DNA of 64,000 nucleotides, taken from the NCBI GenBank assembly GCA_947561395.2, contig OX387190.1, forward strand, positions 42,396,392-42,460,391, in the 5' to 3' direction. Positions 27,290 to 38,417 of the stretch are shown one piece after another. The stretch comes from Buxus sempervirens (Eukaryota; Streptophyta; Magnoliopsida; Buxales; Buxaceae). Every line of letters starts with the position of its first letter. Position 1 is the first letter of the stretch. The notes under the pieces are model-generated. The model was not told where the DNA came from. It did no database searches and saw nothing but the letters and a program-made list of their open reading frames with translations. The position numbers were made by a program, and so were the translations under genes.

Positions 27290-28517
27290 TAGTGTTGCAT
27301 TATTTTGCTTCTGTCTCAATTTTTTAGCTGGTCATTTTCTCTCTCCGCTCATTATTGTTCTTCATATTTTCTTTGTATTTGACCCAATTTCAAGTTTCTG
27401 AGGAAGCTGAGAGGTTATTCCATGGAATTATGACGTAGTTCTCTTTCTTTTTCTGTGGTTGTCCCAAAAGTGGTCACTTTTTCCCTTTCTTCTTTTTCTT
27501 TCATCATTTGGCCTTGATTTTCCTTTTGCTCAATATTTCTTTGCAGCAACGGTGTCTTCTCTCAAAACATATCCCATAATTTCCAGAAAATCCTCTCTAC
27601 AGAATCACGCTTAGATAGGTTTTATATCAAATCTGAAATTATTATGATAGGAATCCACCGGGGAAGAAACCCAGACAAGTCGACAATTGAACACAGGCCA
27701 CCTGGTCCACCTGCGCCTTTCCGTGTAAAAGGCGCGGGAATCAGACCAATGACATGTAGAAAGTGCAGGTATATAACCACCCTGGTTGCATGAATTTACT
27801 ACTACTGAGGCACTGTTTTCAATGGGCTTTGCACACAGTTGCTTAATGTGCTGGAGGGAGAAATCTGATAAATACAGTTCATTGGATTCTGAGCTGGCAA
27901 AAGAGATCGTAAGGTTTTGATGTCCTAACCTAAAAGGTGCGATCACAAGCAAATCGCCAAGAATGCAATTCTAAAGAGGAACACCGTTGTGCCTGAGAAG
28001 CATCGCTGATGGGATGGGAGCCACCAGGATAGCTATAAACCAGCACTTGCATACCCTTTTGAAAGAAACATAAAGATGACTAAATGGAAACAGTACTGGA
28101 CAACATAAGAATGTAAAGCACGGTTGCTTTCTGGTATTCAGAGAACCAAATGGTTATCACAATCTTGAACTAGACAAGGCAATGGAAGTAAAATTCCCAT
28201 AAAATTTGAGAAAACAAGAAAGACAGATAGACAAGATACCTCCATTGCGATGACTGCAGTGATAGTAGTGAAAGGCTCAAACCTGCGGTTATGGATTTGC
28301 CTCTCCAGATTCCTAATCACACCATCCCCGAATCAAAATCAAATCGAATCCAACTGGGTTAAAATTATTCAAGCCTTGCCAACCCATTTGAATCATGTTC
28401 TGTCCTGAACTGAACATTCAGACCAGATGAGATGAGAACGGAATTCCTGTGAGATTCAACTGCAATCGATATAAGAGGCGTTGCTTTTGCGACAACCACC
28501 ACACAGCGCGCTATCAC
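27290..28517. repeat. Block D, copy 1 (segmental duplication, downstream of EH)
   Basis: The sequence from TTGCATTATTTTGCT... (27297) to the GCGCGCTATCAC motif (28506-28517) recurs at 37690-39555 (plus 44366-44500), 49690-50177, 51850-52640 and 55125-55352. Minus-strand reading shows a possible exon near 28230-28325 (VIRNLERQIHNRRFEPF) with a GT donor, and a possible second part below 28057 after TTTCAAAAG. The copies keep the first segment open in part but diverge by frameshift and splice loss, and I recognise no family. It is probably the remains of an unidentified gene or a non-coding flank carried with AVT3. Confidence 0.75.
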
Positions 28518-28559
28518 AAAGAGCAGAGACGAGCAGAGAGAAGCTTCCTGTGAATACTG

Positions 28560-29726
28560 TGCGAGATTTGCGAGGAGGATGCTCAGCTCAATGCTTTCAG
28601 AAATTCCTTAGGGAGGCTTTGGAAGAACACTGCCATCTCCAAATGTGTTAAAGTTGCGCCTCGGCGCTTCATCATTGGGTTTGTGAGAGACAGTGATAAG
28701 GAGAAAGTTCTCATTGCTCAACTGTGGATAATCAACTCCTCCCTTGTGCTGATGGAGTCCTTTGCAGAGAATGATAATCACGAGACTTTCAAATTTAAGA
28801 ACCTTGCTATATGGATGCATATCCAGAATGTGCCAAGGAAGTTTCAGGATGAAAAAATCATCTCCGATTTAATCGGTAGTTTTGGTAAGAGCTTAGACAT
28901 TGAGATAAACTCCGAGGACTTCGAAGCCATGGCCATCTATGCTAGGGTTCTGTTACCACTGAGTGAACCGATCCCTGCCGGCATTCTCCTTGAGGTAAGC
29001 CCAGGTAAGGAAATTTGGTTGGATTTTAAATTTGAAAATCTACCTCCCTTTTGCGTCTCCTGTGGTATCTTGAATCACTCAATCATAAACTGCCCTAATC
29101 CTTTTATCTCTAGTTTGAAAGGGTCCGAGGAGTTGTCTTGCAGGAAATATGACAGTCCTTTTAGAATACCTATGAGACGGTGGCGTAACCCTCTCACCAA
29201 GAGCCCTCGGAAGGTGGTGGATCTGCCATTGTCGAGCTCCCGAGTGGGTAACTCGAAGAAGCACCCGGTCAACCCGGCCCAGTCGATGCCCAACTCAGTG
29301 GTTGATACGGTGCAGGCCATGTCTACTGATGTGATGAGTGTGATCTCCGAGGCCGGCAGAAGCTTGGGGCTTGAGACTAGCTTCGGCGGTGCTGTTTCTG
29401 GATCATATCTCGGAAGCGAGTCTAATGAGCAGGGCGGTTCTGGCACCCGGTTCGGGTCGATGGCTAACGGTAACATTTGGAATTTCAATTTTGGGCCGCG
29501 TTGGGGGGGCCCAAACCTGTTAGTTTCAAATTTCTTTACCTTTGGAGCCCAGTCTAAGCCTCCGGATCACAACTTAACCTTAAAAGCCTCCCCCCATCTA
29601 ACCCTTACTGAAGCCTGGCCCAGTAACCTTTCACCCCACCCCCCTGGACCTGTTGGCCTAAGACGGTCCAAGAAGCCCAAGCCTGTGACAAAAAATGCCA
29701 AGCCTGAGGGGGGTTCCAGCTCCTGT

Positions 29727-29771
<45 letters not shown>

Positions 29772-29912
29772 TCAATCCAATTGAGCACGAAAAGGAAGAC
29801 TACTAGTTGCTGCATTTTTGAGTTCCCGAGTGATTCCTCTCTCCCATCTTCTTCTTCTTCTTCTCTATCTACTTCTCCACCAAATTTCCCCTGGCAACCC
29901 AATCTGGGATGA
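28560..29912 (+). pseudogene. LINE ORF1 (DUF4283-like, CCHC zinc knuckle), 5'-truncated
   Basis: Open from the 5' junction without a clear native ATG; the first ATG-independent codons near 28590 already look like the middle of the plant LINE ORF1 nucleic-acid-binding domain. The zinc knuckle CVSCGILNHSIINC (C-X2-C-X4-H-X4-C) is at 29052-29093. The C-terminal part is Pro/Ser/Gly-rich and includes a Gly run encoded by a poly-G tract. The stop TGA (29910-29912) overlaps the ORF2 ATG as ATGA. ORF1 proteins coat the element RNA. Confidence 0.8.
29731..29769. repeat. Poly-G tract, 39 nt
   Basis: Uninterrupted run of 39 G in LINE ORF1. It encodes a Gly run and keeps the frame open. Prone to length errors. 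Confidence 0.9.
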
Positions 29913-31216
29913 AAATTTTGGCGTGGAATTGTCGGGGCATTGGTCGGGCCCCGACAAGACGCCACCTGCAACACCTTATTCGCAGGAATAGACCAAATGC
30001 GATCATGCTATCGGAGACCTTACTGGCTGACAAGAGGTCTGAAAAATTGATAAGAAAACTGGGTTACCCGAGCTACTGGTGGAGTGTGGCAAAGGAGAGA
30101 ATTGAAGGATTCTGGATACTGTGGGACAATTCTTGTAGCATTACTATCGGAACTATCATGGATTGTTGTATTCATATGGGGATCAGAGATGAAGAAGGGC
30201 ACTCCTTTGAGGTCACCTTCGTTCACGCAAGCTCAAACCTACTGCGGCAAGGGGAACAATGGAGGACACTAACAAGATTGGCTGCAAACAATTTCAGCCC
30301 GTGGTGTGCTCTAGGTGATTTTAACGTGGTGTTGTTCGAACATGAAAAAAGAGGAGGTAACCCACTTCAGGTACGGAAAGCTAAAGCCTTTTTAAACTTC
30401 ATCAATGATAATAATTTAATGGAAATCCCTTGCAAAGGCATGCAATTTTCTTGGTGTAATGGTAGATTTGGGTTGGGGAGGATCTGTAAGAAAATTGATA
30501 GAGGTTTAGGTAGCACTGAGTGGTGTCTTATGTTCCCAAATTATGTGGTGTGGCAGGACCCTATTGTCGGGTCAGACCACACTCCTCTGTGTTTGTTACT
30601 CAATAATAAGACTAAAAGACAAAAAATATTTAGGTTTGAAAGTTTGTGGATTGAAGAGAAAGGTTGTGAGAAAACCATAACTGAGAGCTGGGGTAGCTCT
30701 AGGGGAAACCTGTCAACCAAAATGAATCTATTAAGAGGTAGTCTTTTTAAATGGAATAAGGAGTCGGTTAGGGATGTTAACAAGAGAGTGGATGAAACTT
30801 ATACCATGTTAAAAGACATTCAAAATATGCTGGAAAATCATGATGACCCCGAGCTAGTTAAAAAAGAATCTGAAATAAAAAAAGACTACATGTTTGCCTT
30901 GAGAGCTCAGGAATTGCTGTGGGCCCAGAAGTCTAGAGTTAAGTGGCTTAAAGATGGGGACCTGAATACAAAATTTTTTCATCTCTCCACGATTAACAGA
31001 AGAAATAGAAACAAAATTGTCTCCCTTAAGAATGATTTTAATGAAGAGATTACTGATCAAAAGGAGATTGAAAAAATGGTGGTCGATTATTTCCAAGATG
31101 TGTACACCTATAATAACATAGATAAGGACTTTTCCTTTCTAAATCATATACATGCTAGCATATCTGATATGGATAATGAGATGCTGTGTAGACCTGTCAC
31201 CATGGAAGAAATCTGA
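29909..31216 (+). pseudogene. LINE ORF2, endonuclease domain part
   Basis: Starts MKILAWNCRGIG, the N-terminal motif of the APE-like endonuclease. It carries the LSET block (about residue 34-38), the ALGDFN motif and a late VGSDHTPL motif with the catalytic Asp-His pair. The frame ends at an in-frame TGA (31214-31216). Homologous sequence continues in the same frame (KKMGPFKSPGPDGFQG), so this is a premature stop. The endonuclease nicks target DNA to prime reverse transcription. Confidence 0.85.
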
Positions 31217-33020
31217 ATTGCTGTCAAGAAAATGGGCCCTTTTAAGAGCCCTGGCCCTGATGGGTTTCAGGGGGTGTTATACCAATCTTACTGGAACATA
31301 ATTAAGGAGGATGTGTATTTAATGATACAAAACTTTTTTGAAAAACGGTTATTTTGATAAGAAACTCAATGCTACCCATATTGTCCTCATCCCCAAAAAA
31401 GAATCTCCTAGAAGATTGAGTGAATTTAGGCCTATAAGTCTTTGTAACTTCTGTTACAAAATTATATTGCGTATCATTGTTGATAGACTTAGGCCTCTCA
31501 TGAGCAATCTTATCTATCCCTGGCAAGCTGCGTTTGTCCCTGGCAGAGACATTCATGAAAATATCATTGCTGCTCATGAATTATTCCATACCATAAAAAG
31601 CAAAAAGATAAATAAGAAAAATCAAGGTTTTTTTGCTGTCAAGCTTGATCTGGCTAAAGCTTATGATAGACTTGATTGGGACTTCATTGAAAACTCTCTC
31701 TATGCCTTTGGATTCAATCTGAAAATTGTTGGTCTTATCATGTTTAGCATTAAATCTGTGTCGTATAGTGTGCTTGTAAATGGTAAGCCGTGTGGTTTGT
31801 TTTACCCCTCTAGGGGGATTAGACAAGGGGATCCCCTATCCCCTTACATATTCATTCTTACCCAACAAGTGCTATCCTTGGCACTTGGGAGAGCTGAGCA
31901 GGAAAACATGATACATGGTATTAAGGCTAGTAGAGTGGCTGAACCTATCACTCATCTGCTTTATGCGGATGACCTTCTCCTTTTTGGGAGAGTAAATGAA
32001 GCTAATGTGGTAAATTTTATGCAAATCACTAATCTATTTTGTGAGATGGCAGGACACAAGCTTAACTTACAAAAATTTGAGCTGTTTCTTAGTCCTAGCC
32101 TAAAAGGGGAAAGAAAGGGAAGGCTGTCAAGAATTTTTGGTATTAAGGCCTCAAAGGAACCTGGGAAATATCTTGGTATATCCTTGTTCATGTCCTCTCC
32201 GAAGAGCCATCACTTCAGAAATCTTATGGAAAGGATAAATAATAGACTGTCGGGGTGGAAGGCAAAATTATTGACGCAAGCAGGTAGGACTACCTTGATA
32301 AACTTTGTCCTTCTGAGTTCTGCCCAGTATATGGTGGCTAGCTGCAAGCTCCCAATCAAGGTGGTGGACCAGATCGACAAAGAAGCTCGTTCTTTCTTCT
32401 GGTATAAGCCTCATAAGGAAAAAAGTCTCCACATCGTGTGTTGGGAAAAGGTTTGTCTTCCAAAGAGAAGTGGAGGGCTCAACATCAGAAACAGTCGGCT
32501 ATTCAATGTGGCGATGTTTGCAAAAATTCCTTGGAGCCTATTTTGTGGAGATGACAAGCTGTGGACAAGGCTGATGAAAGGGAAGTACTACCCAATCAGT
32601 GAGTTCCAAGAGGCAAAGAGCAGGCAGAGTGCCTCATGGTTGTGGAAGCAGATTGTAAAAGCCAAGACAAGCATGGAGATGGGAAAACAGTGGTGCATAG
32701 CTAATGGGCAATCAATCCCTCTAAAAAACATGAGTTGGACAAAGTGGATACAAAACTGTGATATTCAAATTCCTCTCCAGTGGGCAGATAAAAAGGTAGC
32801 TAAGGTCATAAATCAAGATACAAGGGTTTGGGATGAGGCTATGCTGGCTCAAATATGTAACCCTCAACAGATCCAACAGATCACTCAGATTCCCATTAAT
32901 AAATTCTTGGTAAAGGACAGGTTGGTATGGGCTGGTAATCCATCAGGTATTTTCTCTGTTAAGTCAATGTATCGTATGTGTGCTTTGGGTTCTAACCAAG
33001 ATGCAGGTGATACAAAGTAG
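31217..33020 (+). pseudogene. LINE ORF2, reverse transcriptase part
   Basis: After a frameshift in the T/A tract near 31331-31340, the frame stays open to TAG at 33018-33020. Motifs in order: LIPKK, FRPISLCN, a D-L-x-KAYD block (KLDLAKAYDRLDW), RGIRQGDPLSPY, and the active-site YADD at 31962-31973, followed by the thumb region PGKYLGISL. Beyond the TAG, reading continues as a degraded zinc-binding region. The RT core itself is intact, but it is cut off from the endonuclease. Confidence 0.88.
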
Positions 33021-33028
33021 CTGAGATT

Positions 33029-33910
33029 GTGGCATCTTCCATGCCCTCAGAAAATCAGACTATTCTATGGAAGGTGATTCAAGAAGGAAACATCACAAAT
33101 GAATTGCTGCAAAATCGATTGGGAGTACCTGTTGAACCTTGCCATCTTTGTATGAAGGACCAAGACTCCGGGCTTCACCTATTCTTTAAATGTGCTTTTA
33201 CTAGAGCCCTCTGGTTCGGAGGAGTGGGAGGGAGACAGCAACAGCAACCAAGTGTTCAGGGATGTAAAGAGTGGATTTTCAATGTCATATTCAACTCGGA
33301 TGGAATGGAGAAGGAAGACGCACAAATAAGAATGGCGGCCTGGGCAAATACATGCTGGATTGTCTGGAATATGAGAAATAAAATGTTATTTGAAAATCAA
33401 AAACCATCATTACAGAAAGCCTTATCTGATTTGTTGTGTTTGCAGGAAGACTCATCAAAGTTGTTAAAGGGGAGAAATGAAACGAGAGGGACACATCAGA
33501 TGGAGGTGCTGGTGAGATGGACAAGACCATATGAGGGTTGGACAAAGATAAATGTTGACGGCGCGGCAAGAGGGGCGCTAGGAGAAGCTTCCATTGGAGT
33601 AGTCTGTAGAAATTCTTCTGGCTGCATCATTGGAGCTCTTGCACAGAGAATTGGCATCACAAATGCTATATCAGCAGAGGCTACAGCAATGTGTGAAGGT
33701 CTAAAGTGTGCTTTAGCGCTAAACTGCCAAAGAATTATAGTGGAGAGTGATTCTCAGACTATGATTGACTAGGTTCAGAGGAGGAAAAGCTCAAATTGGA
33801 AGGTTAGCCACCTGCTAGACGAAATTCTTCATCTCTGTACTCTCTTCTTGGAGGTTCGGGTTGTTAAAGTGTACCGGGAAGTGGGTTGCAGATGATTTAG
33901 CGAACTTCGC
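33029..33910 (+). pseudogene. LINE ORF2, zf-RVT and RNase H part
   Basis: A further frameshift near 33085 leads to a zinc-binding block CHLCMKDQDSGLHLFFKC, then an RNase H-like domain. The latter has KINVDGAARG (first Asp), a Glu in ISAEATAM and VESDSQ (third acidic site). A TAG at 33770-33772 and a frameshift near 33868 break the last block (VYREV... ADD-like). Plant L1 lineages often carry this C-terminal RNase H. Confidence 0.8.
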
Positions 33911-34084
33911 TTTAAATGAGTGCTCTTGCTGGTGGTGGACCAAAATGCCTACAGTCATCGCTAGGCTGCAGGCTGCTGATTTTTTAGGATGTTCTTTTAA
34001 CATATGTATCCCTGGTTAAGGGGGTAATGGCTGTATTCGGTTTAATATACTCTAGTTTTCATATAAAAAAAAAAAAAAAAAAAA

Positions 34085-34429
34085 GAATGGGCGTAAGGTA
34101 CGGCAACCAGGGTAGGTACCAATGATTCCAAATAAAAAAGAATCCCCATCACGATGACCTCGTCGGAGAATCAGATTGGTCGAAAATACAAAATTAAAGG
34201 AAATTATGCAACTTGCAGAGCAGAAATAAAAAAAAAAATTGAAAAACAAATATTACAAGTAGTAATTAAATTATATTTTAGGTAAAATGATCAAATTATA
34301 CACGGTTTCACACTGATGAGAACGGACACGGTTTGTGATGGGAAAAAGTAATGGGAAAAAGTAACTTTTTAAACTTAGTAGAATAATCAAATTATACACG
34401 GTTTCAGGCGGATGAGATGGGACCCACGA
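34085..34429. other. Spacer between block D and AVT3-1
   Basis: Shared with unit 2 (about 44435-44470 and 46770-47000) and unit 3 (52690-52860) through the motifs GACCTCGTCGGAGA and AAAATACAAAATTAAAGGAAA. Contains a short duplication of AATTATACACGGTTTCA (near 34293 and 34390). No gene. Confidence 0.6.
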
Positions 34430-34810
34430 TTGTAAAATTAAATTTTAATAATATTTTTACAAATAATTAATATTCAGTCAACAAAGTTTTGAGTTTTAAC
34501 TTTTAATAAACTTTTTTCAAAATAATTAGCTTTTAATGACATTTTATAAGTACAAATCAATTATTTCAAAAATGCCCTTCACCACTCATTCAAATAACGT
34601 GCACATGTCATTCACTCAAGATACAAAGTTATTTTATTGATGTGTCCGAGTGAGTTGTATAAAGACATTTTTGAAAGAATTTATTTATAACATTTAAATG
34701 TCATTAAAATTGATTATTTTAATAAATGTTTACTAAAAATTAAAACTTAAAATTTTGCTGATTAAATCTTAATCATATTGAAAAATATCGCTAAAAGTTA
34801 ATTTTTCCCG
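34430..34810. mobile_element. Foldback-type AT-rich MITE, unit 1 only
   Basis: About 380 bp whose two halves are imperfect inverted repeats over roughly 130 bp. For example TTTTAACTTTTAATAAAC near 34495 pairs with the complement of GTTTACTAAAAATTAAAA near 34728. It is absent from the matching spacer in front of AVT3-2 and AVT3-3, so it inserted after the duplication. The exact ends and target duplication were not resolved. Confidence 0.5.
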
Positions 34811-34832
34811 TGGTAAAAAGTAGATAAAATTT

Positions 34833-36119
34833 TCAGACCTTGACGCCCAAGATCTCCACCAGAGAAGAGCAAGTTCCCGAGACCGCAAGAACTACTCCTA
34901 AAACCACTATACCCATATCCAAAAGAACTCCTGACCATCCCAACTCTTCCCTGAAAACCAACCAGTGGAACAGAGAAGGCAAAACAAACGCTAGAATACA
35001 ACACACGCTACTTCCCACCAAGGACAAGAAATCGGCAAAGTTAGGCACTAACAGTGCGACCAAGGTCACAGCCAAAACCACCACCCATCTCAACCACAAA
35101 GAGTACCTTTCATTGCTGAATCGCCGCTCAACCACCTCATACACCGGGTTCATCATCAAAGGGAACGTGAAGAACAGATTCACACAGAGTCCCACCTGAA
35201 CCAAAATGCTCACCAGTCCTCGACCAAAGTTGGTCGTAATTATATCTTTGGTTTCTTGGCCGAAAGCAAAGTAACCCAGAACTCCAAATCCTGCATACAT
35301 CAGAGAAATGAAGGCCATGGACAACCCCAATATCTTCCCGAACTTTTGCTTGTCTCTCGTCTCCGATTCCAATGGCAAAACCATTCCGATCCCTTCAAAG
35401 GCGTAAACTGCGACACCCATACCATAAAAGAAAACAGAAAGACTCCCAAAAGCTTCTAAAGCAGGCTTCTGTTTGAGATAGATCACAACGTCTTCGACCA
35501 TCACAACACCCATCGCTCCCAGATCAACGACGTCGGCGAAAATACTCAAAGGGGCGAGATGGGTCAGCGTGGGAATCGAATTTAATCCCAATTGAAACGG
35601 AAAGCAGCTCCAGATGTAAAAGGTCTTTGGCTTGAACCCAAGAATTTCCTGGGCGAGATCTTGACGCGTAGGTGAAGACGAATTGAAAACGTTGGCGAGG
35701 GTATTGGCAATGAAGATGAGGTAGCTGACACAGAACCCCGCTTGCGATAGAACGATCATGACATCTACGGCGAACCTCCCAACCGGACCGCAGACAGTAA
35801 AGCCAAGATCGCCGAACGAGGCAATCTTGGTGAAACCCTGACGGGATTCGAGTTTTCTGCGGGTATGGACCAGAAGCATCATACAATAATAGGTCAGGCT
35901 GGCAACGGCGAATATCATGAGCATCCCAACGACCCATCCGGTTCTCTTGAAGGCGTAGGGGAGGCCCAGAACGCCAGCACCCACGATAGCGATGAATACG
36001 TTGGCGAAGGTCTTGGGTAGGGATGAGAGTGGTGGAGATTTTGGAAGAAGAGGCGTGTCTTCTCGGGGAAGAGGTCGAAGGCCACTGGAGGACGAACTCG
36101 CTTCTTTATCAAACCCCAT
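34833..36119 (-). CDS. AVT3: Vacuolar amino-acid transporter AVT3-like, tandem copy 1
   Basis: Intronless, 428 residues, complete. AAAP-family (SLC36/38-like) transporter with about 11 membrane segments. The N-terminus (MGFDKEASSSS...PREDTPLLP) is cytosolic with a dileucine-type ending, and TM1 begins KTFANVFIAIVGAGVLGLPYA, the family signature. Other recognisable blocks are CMMLLVHTRRKLE, SLSVFFYGMGVAVYAFEGIG (the substrate-site TM) and the last NFADFLSLVGSSVCC. Arabidopsis AVT3 members export neutral amino acids such as alanine and proline from the vacuole. By hand count it differs from copy 2 at about 20 residues and from copy 3 at about 36. The C-terminus (GTCSSLVEILGVKV) is the most changed part. 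It keeps about 1 kb of upstream sequence shared with copy 3. The head of its downstream flank holds a LINE. Confidence 0.93.
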   Translation of the reverse strand: MGFDKEASSSSSGLRPLPREDTPLLPKSPPLSSLPKTFANVFIAIVGAGVLGLPYAFKRTGWVVGMLMIFAVASLTYYCMMLLVHTRRKLESRQGFTKIASFGDLGFTVCGPVGRFAVDVMIVLSQAGFCVSYLIFIANTLANVFNSSSPTRQDLAQEILGFKPKTFYIWSCFPFQLGLNSIPTLTHLAPLSIFADVVDLGAMGVVMVEDVVIYLKQKPALEAFGSLSVFFYGMGVAVYAFEGIGMVLPLESETRDKQKFGKILGLSMAFISLMYAGFGVLGYFAFGQETKDIITTNFGRGLVSILVQVGLCVNLFFTFPLMMNPVYEVVERRFSNERYSLWLRWVVVLAVTLVALLVPNFADFLSLVGSSVCCILAFVLPSLFHWLVFREELGWSGVLLDMGIVVLGVVLAVSGTCSSLVEILGVKV

Positions 36120-37080
36120 GACCTAACGCCAACAGATCCTGAAATTCGGTTGCAGAAGATAAAACAGAGGAAAAGGGCGATCGACGAAGCAACCGAGTTT
36201 GACTTGATTTTTCTCGAATGAATTTGCAAGGATGATGGAATCGGGTGTGCAAAGGCGGATTTTTTTATGGATTTTCCTCGAATTAATTCGAAAAGGATCG
36301 AAGGAATCGGACGTACAAAGAGGGATTTGGCTCCGCTCCTCTTCGTCCTCTTGCTGGAGAGATGCTCTCGCGGATAAAGAATTACAGGCTTGCCCTCCCG
36401 AGTCCTGCCACAGACGACAGCGACGGTGCGAAAGATTTAATAATTATAATATACAATCAGTCACAATCAGTCACGAGTTAAAAACAAACTTTTCCCATTG
36501 AGAAATGTGAGCGGTGAGATGCTCTCACGGCGGCGGTATCATCTGCTGCATCTACATGCGGTATAGACGATTTCATCCCACGGAAATGTGGTGTACAAAG
36601 GAGCACCGTAGTAAGATGTGACGCTCTGCAATCAATCTTAACTGTTCATTTGCTGGAATATAGTAAAATACGTGAATCTCAACCGCCCACGCGTTCGAAG
36701 CTCACGCTTCTTTCAACGTCTTTCATATTCCGTAGTCGGCCACCGTCAGGCGACAGGCGACAGGCGACAGGCGAGGGCCGAGGCTGCTTTTCTACAGGAC
36801 CGATCAAAACCGGGACGGCTGCTAGATATTTTTCCTTTTTTTTTTTGTTGGTAATATAGATATTTTTCGTTTGGGTAACGGGAAATGGGTTGATAAAGTT
36901 TTCTGTTCAAATACTTTTCCTTTTTTTTTAAAATAAAAAAATACATCATTACTGGTAGAATATTTAAGATTTAAAATTTTTACGTATATAGTTACTGGTG
37001 GAATTTGAATTCAAATTTTTATGCTTGTATTTTCCCTACATCTATTAATATTATAAAGTCAACCTATGGTTTTTCTAGTT
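36120..37080 (-). promoter_or_regulatory. AVT3-1 promoter and upstream duplicated region
   Basis: Matches 54210-55085 upstream of AVT3-3 along most of its length, from the leader (AACGCCAACAGATCCTG) to TTATAAAG(T/C)CAACCTATG near 37056. Copy 2 shares only the first 90-95 bp. A short (AGGCGAC)n run lies near 36747-36770. No plant TATA box is clear. Confidence 0.6.
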
Positions 37081-37689
37081 GGCATTCATTTCCTAAAAAA
37101 CCTTCCAATTCTTTTCAATTTTATTCTAATACTTGGTTTATTATTGTCACATGTCATAACGAACTACTCTAATTCTTTTGCTATGCACATAACGTGTGCA
37201 TTGCTCTAGTTATATATAAAGCAAGAGGGTATCTTGAAGAATATATCAAATTTCCGTAAGAACGTTGCAATAGCCTGCTAAAACGTATTTTATCGTAGTA
37301 ACTTAATATTTTCACTTTTTAACTAGACTAGATCATGAGAATGTGGTTCCTATTTTTTTTTTTTTTTGCTTTCAATTACCATTCATTCTTTAGGGTTTTA
37401 TAAAAAATGTGGAGGAGATGTAATGCAACACCAGAGTTTGGATAAACTTCATCATCATCTTGGTTTTCTGCATCCCTTGGATCATTGGCCAAGTCATTCT
37501 CCCCTCTTAACAGTCTTAGTATCTACATCACAGAATACATCTAAGAACTCTCTTTTATTGCCTTTCAACTTGTTCATCATTAAAAATTTTGATCTCCTAT
37601 ACTCTAATCCATATGAATTATCGGATTCTTATATTATTCCTTTCCAATGTTTTCCCTTAATTTTGACTAATAAACTTTGAGGGCCTTTA
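37081..37689. other. Intergenic between units 1 and 2
   Basis: AT-rich, no recognisable gene. An open frame at 37366-37680 matches nothing known and includes a T run at its start. Confidence 0.45.
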
Positions 37690-38206
37690 GTATTGCATTA
37701 TTTTGCTCCTGTCTCAATTTTTTAGTTGGTTACTTTTCTTTCCATTCATTATTGTTCTTTATATTTCCTTTGTAATTGACCCAATTTCAAGTTTCTGAGG
37801 ACGCTGAGAGGTTATTCCGTGGAATTGTGACATGGTTCTGTTTCATTTTCTGTGATTGTCCCGAAAGTGGCAGCTTACCGTTTTTTTTTCCTTCATTTGG
37901 CCTCGGTTTTCCTTTTGCTCAATATTTGTTTGTAGCAACGGTTACTTTTCTCAAAACATATCGCATAATATGCGAGAAATCCTCTCTACATAATCACGCT
38001 TAGCTAGATTTTATATCAAATCTGAAACTGTTATGATTGGAAAAGCTATCTATGTGGGATGAAACCCATCCTAGACGAGTCGAAATTTGAACACAGGCTA
38101 CGTGGTCCACCTGCGCCTTTCGCAGGGAAATGGCTTATGTAGAAGGCGCGGGTATATAACCATCCTGGTTGCATGAATGTACTACTTCTGAGGCAGTGTT
38201 TTTAAT

Positions 38207-38417
38207 GGAATGAGATCATCTACGGCTGAGCCCGTAAATGGGCTCAACCGTATCCAATGGTTGCTTGCCAAGTAGGCAACCAACATCCCCTCTCCTTTCT
38301 CTATCTTTGCATGGGAAAACGAAAAAATGATTTTTGCTTTTTCAGGGGTGTTGTTTGCCTACTTGGCAAGCAACCATTGGATACGGTTGAGCTTGAGCTC
38401 GTAGATGATCTCATTCC
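38207..38417. mobile_element. MULE-type palindromic MITE
   Basis: 211 bp with almost perfect inverted arms of about 80 bp (GGAATGAGATCATCTACGG... against ...CGTAGATGATCTCATTCC). Both arms include the complementary GTTGCCTACTTGGCAAGCAA / TTGCTTGCCAAGTAGGCAAC stretches. It is flanked by a perfect 9-bp target duplication GTTTTTAAT at 38198-38206 and 38418-38426. It is missing from block D copy 1, which gives the empty site. A transcript would fold into a long hairpin. Confidence 0.92.

Larger units (their letters stand above)
28518..34084 (+). mobile_element. L1-type LINE, 5'-truncated, coding-dead
   Basis: A non-LTR retrotransposon with ORF1 (zinc knuckle), ORF2 (APE endonuclease, reverse transcriptase, RNase H) and a 20-nt poly-A tail at 34065-34084. 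It sits inside block D copy 1. The left flank ends GCGCGCTATCAC and the right flank resumes at GAATGGGCGTAAGG. Unit 2 (44366-44435) shows about 50 bp between these two motifs that are missing here, so insertion removed target DNA and left no target duplication. Several stops and frameshifts (see parts) show that it is inactive. Confidence 0.9.

Noticed and set aside
34840-35199. 119-codon plus-strand frame antisense to AVT3-1, present in all three copies
   Set aside because: Its conservation follows from the conserved sense strand; it lies wholly inside the transporter CDS.
36232-36501. 89-codon plus frame in the AVT3-1 promoter
   Set aside because: The duplicated promoter at 54300-54550 does not keep the frame.
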